A stretch of DNA of 64,000 bases. It comes from RUG11788 sp964578175 (GTDB lineage Bacteria > Bacillota_I > Bacilli_A > RF39 > UBA660). The stretch's first letter is position 1. Every line of letters starts with the position of its first letter. Positions 40,507 to 48,729 of this stretch are shown here, in pieces. The translations under genes and the position numbers were made by a program. The stretch covers positions 1-64,000 of the forward strand of contig CAZOBH010000004.1 of NCBI GenBank assembly GCA_964578175.1, written 5' to 3'. The notes under the pieces are model-generated. The model was not told the DNA's origin and made no database searches. It saw only the letters and a program-made list of their open reading frames with translations.

Positions 40507-41839
40507 GAAAAAGAATATATTTAGCCCAATAGTTAACTTCTTCGATAAGATTTTAATTTCTCCTATCACAAAATTGATATTAAAAGTTAATGATTATTTT
40601 AAAGATAATAATCATGGATTTGAAAGAATATTAAATAATAGACAAGCATTAATTATAATATCTTTATTATTTGCTCTTGTAACATTCTATATAATAGATC
40701 AAGAGAAAGTATCATTAGTTGATGATAATGCTGAAATTATTTATGGTGTTCCAGTAACATCAGTTTATAACGAAGAAGCATATGTTATCGAAGGGTTACC
40801 TGAAACGGTAGATGTTACCTTAATTGGAAAAAAATGGAATGTTTATCTAGCAAAACAATATCCAGCTGAAGAAATATCTGTTGATTTAAGTGATTTAGGT
40901 CCAGGAACTCATAAAGTAAATTTAAATTATAAACAAAATGTATCTAGTGTTACTTATAAAGTAGATCCTTCACAAGTTACAGTTGTTGTTTATAGAAAGA
41001 TTTCTATGAGTAAAGAAGTTAGTTATGATATCGTTCATAAAGATAGTTTAGATGCTAAATTAAATATTGATAATGTAACATTAAATAAAGATAAAGTAAC
41101 TATAAAAGGTGCTGAGTATAAATTAAATCAAGTAGCATCTGTTAAAGCATTAATAGATATAGATAAATTAACTACTCAAGAAGAAGGAACACAAACATTA
41201 AAAGATATACCAATGCTTGCATATGATGTAGATGGTAAGATAGTAGATGTTGAAATTGTTCCAGAAACATTAGAAGCTGAAATATCTATTTCATCTCCAA
41301 GTAAGAAAGTACCAATAAAAATTGAAACTCAAGGAGAGTTAGATGGAAAATCTATTAAATCATTAACACCAAGTGTAAGTGATGTAACTATTTATGGTTC
41401 TAGTGAAGCATTAGAGAAAATTGAATACTTAACAGTACCAATAGATATATCTGGAGTTACTTCAAATAAAAACTATACGATTAATTTAACTAATCCATCT
41501 GGAGTTAGAGATATAAGTGTTAAAACGATTACTGTTAAACTAGAAGTAGATGAAGTTTATACAACTGAAATTAATAATATTAAGATTAATATTACTAATC
41601 TTAAAGATGGTTATATAGCTCAAGCAGCAGACGCTAATTCATCTTCAATTACTGTAATTGTTAAGGGAAGTGAATCAGTAATTAAGAAGTTAGACCCAAC
41701 TACAATTAATGCTTATGTTAATCTAGAAGGATTAGGAGTAGGAACACACGAAGTTGAAGTTAAAGTAACAGGTGATGATAATACACTGTTATATACTCCA
41801 AGAGTTAAAAAAGTATCAGTTACAATTACTAAAAAGTAG
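40490..41839 (+). CDS. cdaR: CdaA regulator CdaR (YbbR-domain protein)
   Basis: CdaR is the membrane-bound extracytoplasmic partner that regulates CdaA. The 449-aa protein has a Lys-rich N-terminus, one membrane helix (about 47-67, ALIIISLLFALVTFYII) and four YbbR-type beta-domains. Each has a motif like VTLIGKKWNVYL or VTIKGAEYKLNQV. ATG 40490 is chosen over GTG 40475 since GTGAGGAAG serves as its ribosome binding site. It overlaps cdaA by 17 bp. Confidence 0.9.
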   Translation: MKKTNKKKNIFSPIVNFFDKILISPITKLILKVNDYFKDNNHGFERILNNRQALIIISLLFALVTFYIIDQEKVSLVDDNAEIIYGVPVTSVYNEEAYVIEGLPETVDVTLIGKKWNVYLAKQYPAEEISVDLSDLGPGTHKVNLNYKQNVSSVTYKVDPSQVTVVVYRKISMSKEVSYDIVHKDSLDAKLNIDNVTLNKDKVTIKGAEYKLNQVASVKALIDIDKLTTQEEGTQTLKDIPMLAYDVDGKIVDVEIVPETLEAEISISSPSKKVPIKIETQGELDGKSIKSLTPSVSDVTIYGSSEALEKIEYLTVPIDISGVTSNKNYTINLTNPSGVRDISVKTITVKLEVDEVYTTEINNIKINITNLKDGYIAQAADANSSSITVIVKGSESVIKKLDPTTINAYVNLEGLGVGTHEVEVKVTGDDNTLLYTPRVKKVSVTITKK

Positions 41840-41847
41840 ATAAAATA

Positions 41848-41880
41848 AGGGAAAGTTAAATACTTTCTCTTTATTTTTTT
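41848..41880 (+). terminator. Terminator of cdaA-cdaR
   Basis: AGGGAAAGT (41848-41856) pairs with ACTTTCTCT (41862-41870) with one G-U pair, followed by a T-rich run to 41880. Confidence 0.75.
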
Positions 41881-41914
41881 GTTCAATATGTTATAATTTA
41901 TTCAGGTGGTTAAT

Positions 41915-42613
41915 ATGGCAAAAAAAGTAAAAGTAAATGAAGAAGAAAAAAAAGCAAAAAAAATGAAGACAGAAACTGTTAAAGAAGAAAAAGTAGAAAA
42001 AAATGAAGAAATAGATGAAGTAATAGATGATGAATTTGATGATGAAGATTTAATTGAAAGAGAAAACAAAGAGACTAAAAAAGATTCTCTTAAAAAGAGA
42101 AAGAAAAGAAATAAAGAAGCTCTTGGAGATACATTTAGTAAAGAAAACGCTGAAATTATAGGATTTTTTAAAGTACTAATAGCAGTTGCTTTATTTGTAT
42201 TAATATTCTATTTAATTGTTGCTTTTATAAAAGGTGATTTTAAAAGTAAAGATAGAGATAAAGATCCTGCTACATCAATTCAAAATGATGAAATATTAGC
42301 ATCATCTACATTTAGTAAAGCTGATAAAAATTATTGGGTATTATTCTATGATTCAAAAGATACTAATGCTGAATTATATGCAAGTATATATAGTGATTAT
42401 AGAGAAAAACATACTGATGTTCCAATGTTCTGGGTAAATTTAAATAATAAATTTAACAAAGATATAGTATCAGAAAAGACAAATGAAAAAGCAAACAATT
42501 ATAAAGATCTTGCAGTTTCATCACCAACATTAATTCATGTAAAAAACGGAGATAACGTTGATTACTATGAGGGTGATAAAGCACTTGACAAATTAATGAG
42601 TTTAGTTAAATAA
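41915..42613 (+). CDS. Membrane-anchored thioredoxin-fold protein lacking CxxC
   Basis: The 232-aa protein has a highly charged Lys/Glu-rich cytoplasmic part (about 1-75) and one membrane helix (about 85-108). The external domain (about 130-232) has the thioredoxin pattern: NYWVLFYDSKDTNAELY, PMFWVNLNNK, SSPTLIHVKNG (cis-Pro) and the final helix. At the active-site position it has DSKDTN instead of CxxC, so it cannot be a disulfide oxidoreductase. ATG 41915 is preferred over GTG 41906, which overlaps CAGGTGG. A tRNA-Asn gene follows. Confidence 0.75.
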   Translation: MAKKVKVNEEEKKAKKMKTETVKEEKVEKNEEIDEVIDDEFDDEDLIERENKETKKDSLKKRKKRNKEALGDTFSKENAEIIGFFKVLIAVALFVLIFYLIVAFIKGDFKSKDRDKDPATSIQNDEILASSTFSKADKNYWVLFYDSKDTNAELYASIYSDYREKHTDVPMFWVNLNNKFNKDIVSEKTNEKANNYKDLAVSSPTLIHVKNGDNVDYYEGDKALDKLMSLVK

Positions 42614-42640
42614 TAATAATGTACTCCTTTGGGAGTTCAT

Positions 42641-42717
42641 GCCTCAATAGCTCAGTTGGTTAGAGCACTTGACTGTTAATCAAGGGGTCCTAGGTTCAAG
42701 TCCTAGTTGAGGCGCCA
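42641..42717 (+). tRNA. tRNA-Asn (anticodon GTT)
   Basis: The acceptor stem GCCTCAA pairs with TTGAGGC, then G and an encoded CCA. The anticodon stem CTTGA/TCAAG holds loop CTGTTAA with anticodon GTT (42675-42677). The D-arm GCTCAGTTGGTTAGAGC and T-arm CTAGGTTCAAGTCCTAG are regular. Confidence 0.97.
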
Positions 42718-42728
42718 TTTTTAAAAAT

Positions 42729-42755
42729 AATCATTACATTATGTAATGATTTTTT
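42729..42755 (+). terminator. Terminator after tRNA-Asn
   Basis: AATCATTACA (42729-42738) pairs with TGTAATGATT (42742-42751), followed by T residues. Confidence 0.85.
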
Positions 42756-42801
42756 ATTTGTTTTATGTTAGAATATTTTATAGATAATAGGAGTTGATAA
42801 G

Positions 42802-44052
42802 ATGGCTAATAAAGATACTGAAAAAAAGAAGAAAACTACTACAAAAAAAGTAAATAATAGAATTAATAAACCTGCAGTAGTTAAAAAAGAGAAAAAAGAA
42901 GAAGTTAATAAAGAGGTAACATTTAGTCTAATTGAAGTTATAATCATCATGTTTATAACTGCAGTTTTTGGAATTTTAATTGGATTATTTGTTTCTAGAT
43001 TTAGAGTTGATTTTGATATACATAAACATCAAAATAAATTTGATGAATTATATGAAGTATATGATGAATTAATGCAACAATATTATAAAGATATTGATGG
43101 TGATGAGTTAATAGAAGCCGCTATTAAAGGTATGTTTAATTATTTAGATGAACATTCTGAATATATATCAGGAACTGAATCTTCTGATTTTGAACAAAAT
43201 CTAGATGGAGAATTCTCTGGACTTGGAGTAACAATTTCAACAAATGATAAAAATCAAATATATATCATGGAAGTATTTGAGAATAGTCCTGCAGAAAAGA
43301 GTGGTTTAAAAGCCGGAGACATATTCCTTAAAGTTGATGGAGAAGATGTTAGTAAATATGATATTCAAGAATTATCAAATAGAATAAAGGGTAAAGAAGG
43401 AACAACAGTAGATCTTGTAGTATTAAGAGATGGAAAAGAAGTAAATGTTACATTTACTAGAGGTAAAGTAGTTCTTCCTTCAGTTAGTTATAATCTATTA
43501 GATAATAAAGTTGGATATGTATATGTATCTATATTTGCCAGTAATACAAAAGAACAATTTGAAGTAGCAATGGATAGTTTAATTAATCAAGGAGCTAAAT
43601 CATTTATTATTGATTTAAGAGATAATTATGGAGGTTATTTAGCAACAGCACAAGAAATGTCATCATTATTCCTTGAAAAAGGTTCTGTTATATATCAACA
43701 TGGAACTGATAAAGTTAAAACTAAAGTACAAAGTACTGATAAAAGAAAATATAATGTTAAGATGGTAATTCTTGTTAATGAAAACTCTGCAAGTGGTGCT
43801 GAACTTATGACAGCTGCTTTAAATGAGAATCTAAATACAATAGTTGTTGGTAAAACAACTTATGGAAAAGGAACTGTACAAAAACTTAAAGAATTATCTA
43901 ATGGAGCAGTTATTAAATATACTGTTGAAGAGTGGTTCACACCAAAAGGAAATAGTATCAATAAAGTAGGATTTAAGCCTACATATGAAATAGATAATAA
44001 AGATGGTAATGACTATCAAATGCAAAAAGCAATTGAGTTAATGACAAAATAA
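42802..44052 (+). CDS. C-terminal processing peptidase (S41 family, CtpA/CtpB-like) with PDZ domain
   Basis: The 416-aa membrane-anchored serine protease has a Lys-rich cytoplasmic N-terminus and a membrane helix (about 47-70). The PDZ domain (about 135-215, with GLGVTIS and GLKAGDIFLKVDG) precedes the S41 catalytic domain. The catalytic Ser331 lies in NENSASGAEL, 25 residues before the catalytic Lys356 in TYGKGTVQ, the spacing known for Prc. The strand motif FIIDLRDNYGG is conserved. AGGAG precedes ATG. It is monocistronic, and substrates are unknown. Confidence 0.93.
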   Translation: MANKDTEKKKKTTTKKVNNRINKPAVVKKEKKEEVNKEVTFSLIEVIIIMFITAVFGILIGLFVSRFRVDFDIHKHQNKFDELYEVYDELMQQYYKDIDGDELIEAAIKGMFNYLDEHSEYISGTESSDFEQNLDGEFSGLGVTISTNDKNQIYIMEVFENSPAEKSGLKAGDIFLKVDGEDVSKYDIQELSNRIKGKEGTTVDLVVLRDGKEVNVTFTRGKVVLPSVSYNLLDNKVGYVYVSIFASNTKEQFEVAMDSLINQGAKSFIIDLRDNYGGYLATAQEMSSLFLEKGSVIYQHGTDKVKTKVQSTDKRKYNVKMVILVNENSASGAELMTAALNENLNTIVVGKTTYGKGTVQKLKELSNGAVIKYTVEEWFTPKGNSINKVGFKPTYEIDNKDGNDYQMQKAIELMTK

Positions 44053-44061
44053 TAAAAAACT

Positions 44062-44090
44062 AAAGCATATTTTAATTAATATGCTTTATT
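44062..44090 (+). terminator. Probable terminator after the S41 protease gene
   Basis: AAAGCATATT (44062-44071) pairs with AATATGCTTT (44078-44087); the T-run is short (TTTATT), so efficiency may be modest. Confidence 0.6.
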
Positions 44091-44116
44091 AATGTAATAA
44101 TCTATCGTATTTATGT

Positions 44117-44145
44117 TTGACTTTTTAGAAAAAATTTGTTATAAT
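44117..44145 (+). promoter_or_regulatory. Strong promoter of the adhesin-sortase cluster
   Basis: TTGACT (44117-44122), a 17-bp spacer and a perfect TATAAT (44140-44145), the last preceded by TTTGT. This is among the best sigma-A matches in the window. Confidence 0.8.
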
Positions 44146-44174
44146 ATACGACAAATAAAGAAATGGGGGTTATT

Positions 44175-45989
44175 ATGAAAGGTATAATAAACAAAACAAA
44201 ATATTTATTTATATTATTAATCGCACTTATTTCATTTAGTGGAATAAATGCAATGGCAGCAACTAATGTGCCATCAACACTTAAGACAGGAAGTTCTAAA
44301 ACACTTCCAGGTTATGTAGCAGGAGTTTACTTTGGAGTTAAGAAAACTACAGATGGTAAATATCTATATTGTACAGATATAACTAAAAGGACACCTGCAA
44401 ATATGACTTTATATCTATCTAGTCAAGAACAAGATGCTGGTTTAACATACTTAATGGTTAATGGATTTCCTAATAAAAAGATAACAGGAAATAATGATTA
44501 CGACTATTATATTACACAAACAGCTCAATGGTGGTATTTAGATAGTACAAGAGGAACTAGTAATTTAAGTAGTTCTTTCAAAAATAATGGATCAGATCCT
44601 CACGGATTAAGACCATATATTAAAAAATTAGTTAATGGGGCAATAAAAGCTAAGAAAACTGGATATGTTAATCCTTCATTAACTATTACAGCAAGTGATA
44701 CAACACTAACTTTAGCAAGTGACGGATATTATTATTCAAAAGATATTAAAGTTACAGCTAAAGCAATTAGTGGAAATATTAAATTAAAATTAGTAGGAGC
44801 ACCAAGTGAAACTACAATTGTTAATTCAAATGGAACTAGTGTTTCAAGTGTTAAAAGTGGAACAGTAGTTAAAATTAAAGTTAAAAAGGATAAAGTAACA
44901 AATACTAATTATTCAATTACAATTAATGCAACTGCAACTGGAGTAATTAATAAAACATATTTATATCAACCAAAAGATAAAAATACATATCAATCAGTTA
45001 CAACAGCAGTTACATATCAAACACAAAAACCTTTAAGTTCTGTTAAAACATTTAGTTTAAAGAGTTCTCAAGTTAAAATCTATAAATTAGATTCTGAAAC
45101 TAAAAAAGCAATAGCTGGAGCAAAATTAGAACTTAGAGATTCTAAAGGAAATGTAGTAGCTAAATGGACAAGTACAACTAGTGCATATGTTATTAAAAAT
45201 ATAGCAGCAGGAACTTATAAATTAGTTGAAACTGCAGCACCAAGTGGATATACATTAGATACAACAGAACATCAAGTAGTTATCAAAAGTGGAGAAGTTA
45301 AAGTAGTTAATTTCTACAATAGTAAAAAGAATCCAACTAAGATTATAGTTATAAAAAGAGATAAAGAAACAACTAAGACTTTAGCTGGAGCAAAATTTGT
45401 AATTAAAGATAGTAATAATAAAGAAGTAGCTTCATGGACATCTACTGAAAAAGGACATTATGTAACAGGACTTCCTGAAGGAGAATATACAGTATATGAA
45501 GTTGAAGCACCAGAAGGATATTTACTTGCAACTGAAGGACAAAAAGTTAAATTAGAAGCTGGAAAAACTACTACAGTTACATTCTACGATGCTAAAAAAG
45601 CTAATAATACAATAATTAAAGTATTAAAGGTGGATGGAGAAACAGGAAATGCTGTAGCAGGAGCTGAATTAGTTGTTAAAGATCAAGATGGTAATATCGT
45701 TAAAAGTTGGACTACTACCCTAGATGAATATACAATTGATGATTTACCTGTTGGTAAATATTACTTATCTGAAACTAAAGCACCTAATGGATATGCATTA
45801 TCAAATGAAGTAGTATCTTTTGAAATAGGAGAAGACAATAAAATAACTACAATTAATTATAATAACGTTAAGAAAGTTGTTGTTCCTAATACTGGATCTA
45901 ATTCTTCATTAATTGCTTTAGCAGTAGGAGTTGTTTCATTAGGATTAGGTGGAACAATATTATATATTAATGCAAGAAAAGAAGCTTAG
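44175..45989 (+). CDS. Thioester (TQXA) and Cna-B domain surface adhesin with VPNTG sorting signal
   Basis: The 604-aa protein has a signal peptide (about 1-28, ending NAMA). A thioester domain has Cys66 (YLYCTD) and Gln115 in the TQTA motif, which in this family form a Cys-Gln thioester that can bind host ligands covalently. A beta-rich middle (about 160-295) is followed by three Cna-B/SpaA-like domains (about 300-390, 390-480, 480-565). Each has a Lys strand (KIYKLD, VIKRDKE, KVLKVDGE) and an E-box (VETAAPSGY, YEVEAPEGY, SETKAPNGY) for isopeptide bonds. VPNTG, a helix and RKEA end the protein. ATG 44175 follows GGGGG. The sortase gene starts 3 nt later. Confidence 0.9.
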   Translation: MKGIINKTKYLFILLIALISFSGINAMAATNVPSTLKTGSSKTLPGYVAGVYFGVKKTTDGKYLYCTDITKRTPANMTLYLSSQEQDAGLTYLMVNGFPNKKITGNNDYDYYITQTAQWWYLDSTRGTSNLSSSFKNNGSDPHGLRPYIKKLVNGAIKAKKTGYVNPSLTITASDTTLTLASDGYYYSKDIKVTAKAISGNIKLKLVGAPSETTIVNSNGTSVSSVKSGTVVKIKVKKDKVTNTNYSITINATATGVINKTYLYQPKDKNTYQSVTTAVTYQTQKPLSSVKTFSLKSSQVKIYKLDSETKKAIAGAKLELRDSKGNVVAKWTSTTSAYVIKNIAAGTYKLVETAAPSGYTLDTTEHQVVIKSGEVKVVNFYNSKKNPTKIIVIKRDKETTKTLAGAKFVIKDSNNKEVASWTSTEKGHYVTGLPEGEYTVYEVEAPEGYLLATEGQKVKLEAGKTTTVTFYDAKKANNTIIKVLKVDGETGNAVAGAELVVKDQDGNIVKSWTTTLDEYTIDDLPVGKYYLSETKAPNGYALSNEVVSFEIGEDNKITTINYNNVKKVVVPNTGSNSSLIALAVGVVSLGLGGTILYINARKEA

Positions 45990-45992
45990 ATT

Positions 45993-46685
45993 ATGAATAA
46001 AAGAAAATCAATTTATTTAGGGTTAGTAATAATAGTTTTAGGTCTATCACTAATATCTTATAATTACTTCTTAGAGAAAAGAGATTATGCTTTTGAATAT
46101 ATGAATGAAAAATTGTATTTAGCAAATAATGAAACACCAGAATATATAGAAGAAATTGAAGAAGTGCATGAAGTAAAAATAGATGATGATTTACTTGCAT
46201 TTGCAAAACCTGTAGATACTGGTGATAGAAAAGAATCAACTGAGACAAAGACAACACAAAAAAAGAATAAAAATAATTACTATGTGGGATATTTAGAAAT
46301 ACCTAAAGTAAATGTTAAAAAAGGATTTTTAAATATAGATCATAAAGATAATGATGTAGGTAAGAATATTACAGTTATAAAGGGTTCTAGTTATCCTGAT
46401 GTAGATAAAGGAAACTTTATAATAGCAGGACATTCTGGAACAGGTATTCACTCATATTTTAAAGACTTATATAAGTTAAAAAAGGGTGATAAAGCTTATA
46501 TAACTTATAACGGATATAAATATACATATAAAATAGTTAAAATATATAAACAAGAAAAAAATGGTACAATTGCAATCTACAGAGATTATAATAAAACAAC
46601 ATTGACTTTAATAACTTGTACTAAGAACGATAAAAAACATCAAACTGTATACATATTAGAATTAGTAGATAAAGTTAGTTATTAA
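45993..46685 (+). CDS. Sortase (cysteine transpeptidase)
   Basis: The 230-aa enzyme has an N-terminal membrane anchor (about 7-25), an acidic linker and the sortase beta-barrel. The catalytic His147 is in AGHSGTG and the catalytic Cys209 in LITCT. The third catalytic residue, normally Arg about 9-13 residues after Cys, is not found: the segment reads KNDKKHQTVYILEL, with Gln or Thr where Arg should be. It is encoded directly after the VPNTG adhesin, its likely substrate. There is no clear ribosome binding site, so translation is probably coupled. The class is uncertain (B- or D-like). Confidence 0.88.
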   Translation: MNKRKSIYLGLVIIVLGLSLISYNYFLEKRDYAFEYMNEKLYLANNETPEYIEEIEEVHEVKIDDDLLAFAKPVDTGDRKESTETKTTQKKNKNNYYVGYLEIPKVNVKKGFLNIDHKDNDVGKNITVIKGSSYPDVDKGNFIIAGHSGTGIHSYFKDLYKLKKGDKAYITYNGYKYTYKIVKIYKQEKNGTIAIYRDYNKTTLTLITCTKNDKKHQTVYILELVDKVSY

Positions 46686-46705
46686 GAATAAAGGGGGTGA
46701 GGTCA

Positions 46706-47527
46706 ATGTTAAAGTTAACATTTTTTGATAAACTTAAAATATTGTTTGAATTAGTATTGTCTTCACCTTTCTTTATATTCTTATTTATCTTTTCGTTATT
46801 AGCATTATGTATATTATTAGATCTTAAAGATAAAAATAAAAAGAAAATGAAGATATCTATAGTAGGAATTTATATAATAGTATTATTAGCTATGATAATT
46901 AAATATCATACTGAAGTATTTTCTGTAATTGATTATTTTGTTAATAATATCTTTATATTATTCTATTTTCCAAACTTAGCAATATATGTTGCTATGATGA
47001 TATTTACTAATATATTTATGTTTAAGAGTTTATCTTTTGATAAAAAAGAACCAATAAGAGTTATTAATTTATCTTTTTATACAATTATAATGTATTTAAG
47101 CTTATTAATTGTATATACGATAAGTCATGAAAATTTAGATGTTTATAGTCAAGAATCTTTATATACAAACACTAATGTTTTAGCTTTAGTAGAATTAAGT
47201 AATATATTATTCTTTATCTGGATAGTTATTATGATTATTGATAAATTAGAATATTTACTTGAAAATAAAGGTGTTATAAAAACTAAACGTAATAGAGATA
47301 GAATAATTACTAAAGTAGTAAAAGAAGAAGTAATTAAAGAAGTACCTGTAGAAAAAGAAGTTATCAGAACTGTTGAAGTTCCAGTAGAAAGGGAAGTTGT
47401 TAAAACTATAGAGGTACCAGTAGAAAAAGTAATATATAAAGATAAACAAGATGAGATATTTACAAAAGATGACTATGTAATAATGTCTAAAATATTAAAA
47501 AGAATACAAGAAGATTATAGTAAATAA
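46706..47527 (+). CDS. Multipass membrane protein with VPVEKEV tandem repeats, unknown function
   Basis: The 273-aa protein has five predicted membrane helices (about 11-32, 45-62, 80-105, 120-140, 155-180). A Lys/Arg-rich cytoplasmic tail carries tandem units EVPVEKEVIRT, EVPVEREVVKT and EVPVEKVIYK (about 210-250) and a final helix. ATG 46706 is chosen; GGGGGTGAGG is the ribosome binding site. It follows the sortase by 20 nt and is followed by a terminator, so adhesin, sortase and this protein form one unit. No family is recognised. Confidence 0.65.
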   Translation: MLKLTFFDKLKILFELVLSSPFFIFLFIFSLLALCILLDLKDKNKKKMKISIVGIYIIVLLAMIIKYHTEVFSVIDYFVNNIFILFYFPNLAIYVAMMIFTNIFMFKSLSFDKKEPIRVINLSFYTIIMYLSLLIVYTISHENLDVYSQESLYTNTNVLALVELSNILFFIWIVIMIIDKLEYLLENKGVIKTKRNRDRIITKVVKEEVIKEVPVEKEVIRTVEVPVEREVVKTIEVPVEKVIYKDKQDEIFTKDDYVIMSKILKRIQEDYSK

Positions 47528-47535
47528 TAATAAAG

Positions 47536-47558
47536 TCTACACGTAAGTGTAGATTTTT
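47536..47558 (+). terminator. Terminator of the adhesin-sortase unit
   Basis: TCTACAC (47536-47542) pairs with GTGTAGA (47547-47553) around GTAA; T residues follow. Confidence 0.8.
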
Positions 47559-47604
47559 ATTTTGAAAGATTATATAATTAAATAGAATAGAAGGGTGTTT
47601 GTTT

Positions 47605-48672
47605 ATGAAATATAAAAAGAAGAAGACTAAATTGAAACTTAGAGTAAACATGGTTATTAATACAATATTAATATCCCTACTTTTCTTTGGTTCAATTTTT
47701 TTATTTGTATTCTCTCTAAATATTGAATATGATTATTCAAAAACAATAATTTCATATAATGAAAAAGGAAATGTTAAATATAAAGTTAATCTAAATAATA
47801 ATCCTTATTACACAGAAAAATCATTAGATATGAATCAACAATACCCATCTAATTTAATAAATAATATTGTCTTAGATTTTAATTTTAATTTTGAATCAAC
47901 TAAAGAAATAGAATATAAGTATTCGTATTATACTGTTTCAACTATTGTAATAAATAATAAAAATACAACTATTAATAATAATCCATTATTATTAAAAAAA
48001 GATACATATTTAGAGAAAGTTAATACTAGCGAAGAGTTAAAAGGTAAAAGTATAAGTATTAATAAAACATACAATATTAATTATCAAGATTATAAAAAGT
48101 TTGTTAATAATTATAAAAATACATATGGGTTAAACGTAGATGCTTATTTAAAGGTAACAATGTATGTAATAGTTGATGGTAAATATCAAGATAATTCATG
48201 GAGCGATAAAGATCCGATTGATATTACAATTCCACTTGTTGATAACGCTATTAGTATTAATACTAATAATCTAAATGGATCAAATGAAATATCTGAAAAT
48301 GATGTAACATATATTAATAGTACATTCTTCTTAGTTTTATCAATTATTATGTTTGTTACTTCAATCTTATTATTTATTCAAGAATTTAGAAAAGTATTAA
48401 TAACTGATAAAGTTCAATATAAATATATTAAACAATTGAATAGAATTATAGAAGCTAATAAAGATGTTATTGTTAAAGTAAAAAATAAAATAAGTTTAAG
48501 AGGTATTAGTGTAATAGAAGTAGATAGTATTGAAAAATTACTTGCAGTTCAAAATGAACTTAGAATACCTATTGCTTATTTTGAAGAAATTGAAAACAAA
48601 AAATCTAGTTTTACAATAGTAAATGAAAAGACTGCATGGCAATATAAATTAGAAGTTAAGGAAGACAAATAG
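47605..48672 (+). CDS. DUF5305-type membrane protein
   Basis: The 355-aa protein has an N-terminal membrane helix (about 17-39), a long external beta-rich domain (40-250), a second helix (about 255-280) and a cytoplasmic C-terminal domain. The external part with YDYSKTIISYNEKGNVKYKV, DMNQQYPSNLI and the layout of two flanking helices match DUF5305. This family often sits beside signal-peptidase-like or surface protein genes. ATG 47605 is chosen because AAGGGTG is 7 nt before it. It lies just behind the adhesin-sortase unit and may belong to the same envelope function. Confidence 0.75.
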   Translation: MKYKKKKTKLKLRVNMVINTILISLLFFGSIFLFVFSLNIEYDYSKTIISYNEKGNVKYKVNLNNNPYYTEKSLDMNQQYPSNLINNIVLDFNFNFESTKEIEYKYSYYTVSTIVINNKNTTINNNPLLLKKDTYLEKVNTSEELKGKSISINKTYNINYQDYKKFVNNYKNTYGLNVDAYLKVTMYVIVDGKYQDNSWSDKDPIDITIPLVDNAISINTNNLNGSNEISENDVTYINSTFFLVLSIIMFVTSILLFIQEFRKVLITDKVQYKYIKQLNRIIEANKDVIVKVKNKISLRGISVIEVDSIEKLLAVQNELRIPIAYFEEIENKKSSFTIVNEKTAWQYKLEVKEDK

Positions 48673-48685
48673 TCTTCTTTTCTTT
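48661..48685 (+). terminator. Terminator overlapping the end of the DUF5305 gene
   Basis: GAAGAC (48661-48666) pairs with GTCTTC (48672-48677), followed by a T-rich tail; it spans the stop codon. Confidence 0.7.
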
Positions 48686-48729
48686 TGGTACTTATTGTAT
48701 AATTAAAGAAGCAGAAAGTAGGTAGCGAT

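Noticed and set aside
42622..42638. Hairpin ACTCC-TTTG-GGAGT before tRNA-Asn
   Set aside because: The stem is short and there is no T-run; I do not call it a terminator. It might be a processing signal but evidence is too thin.
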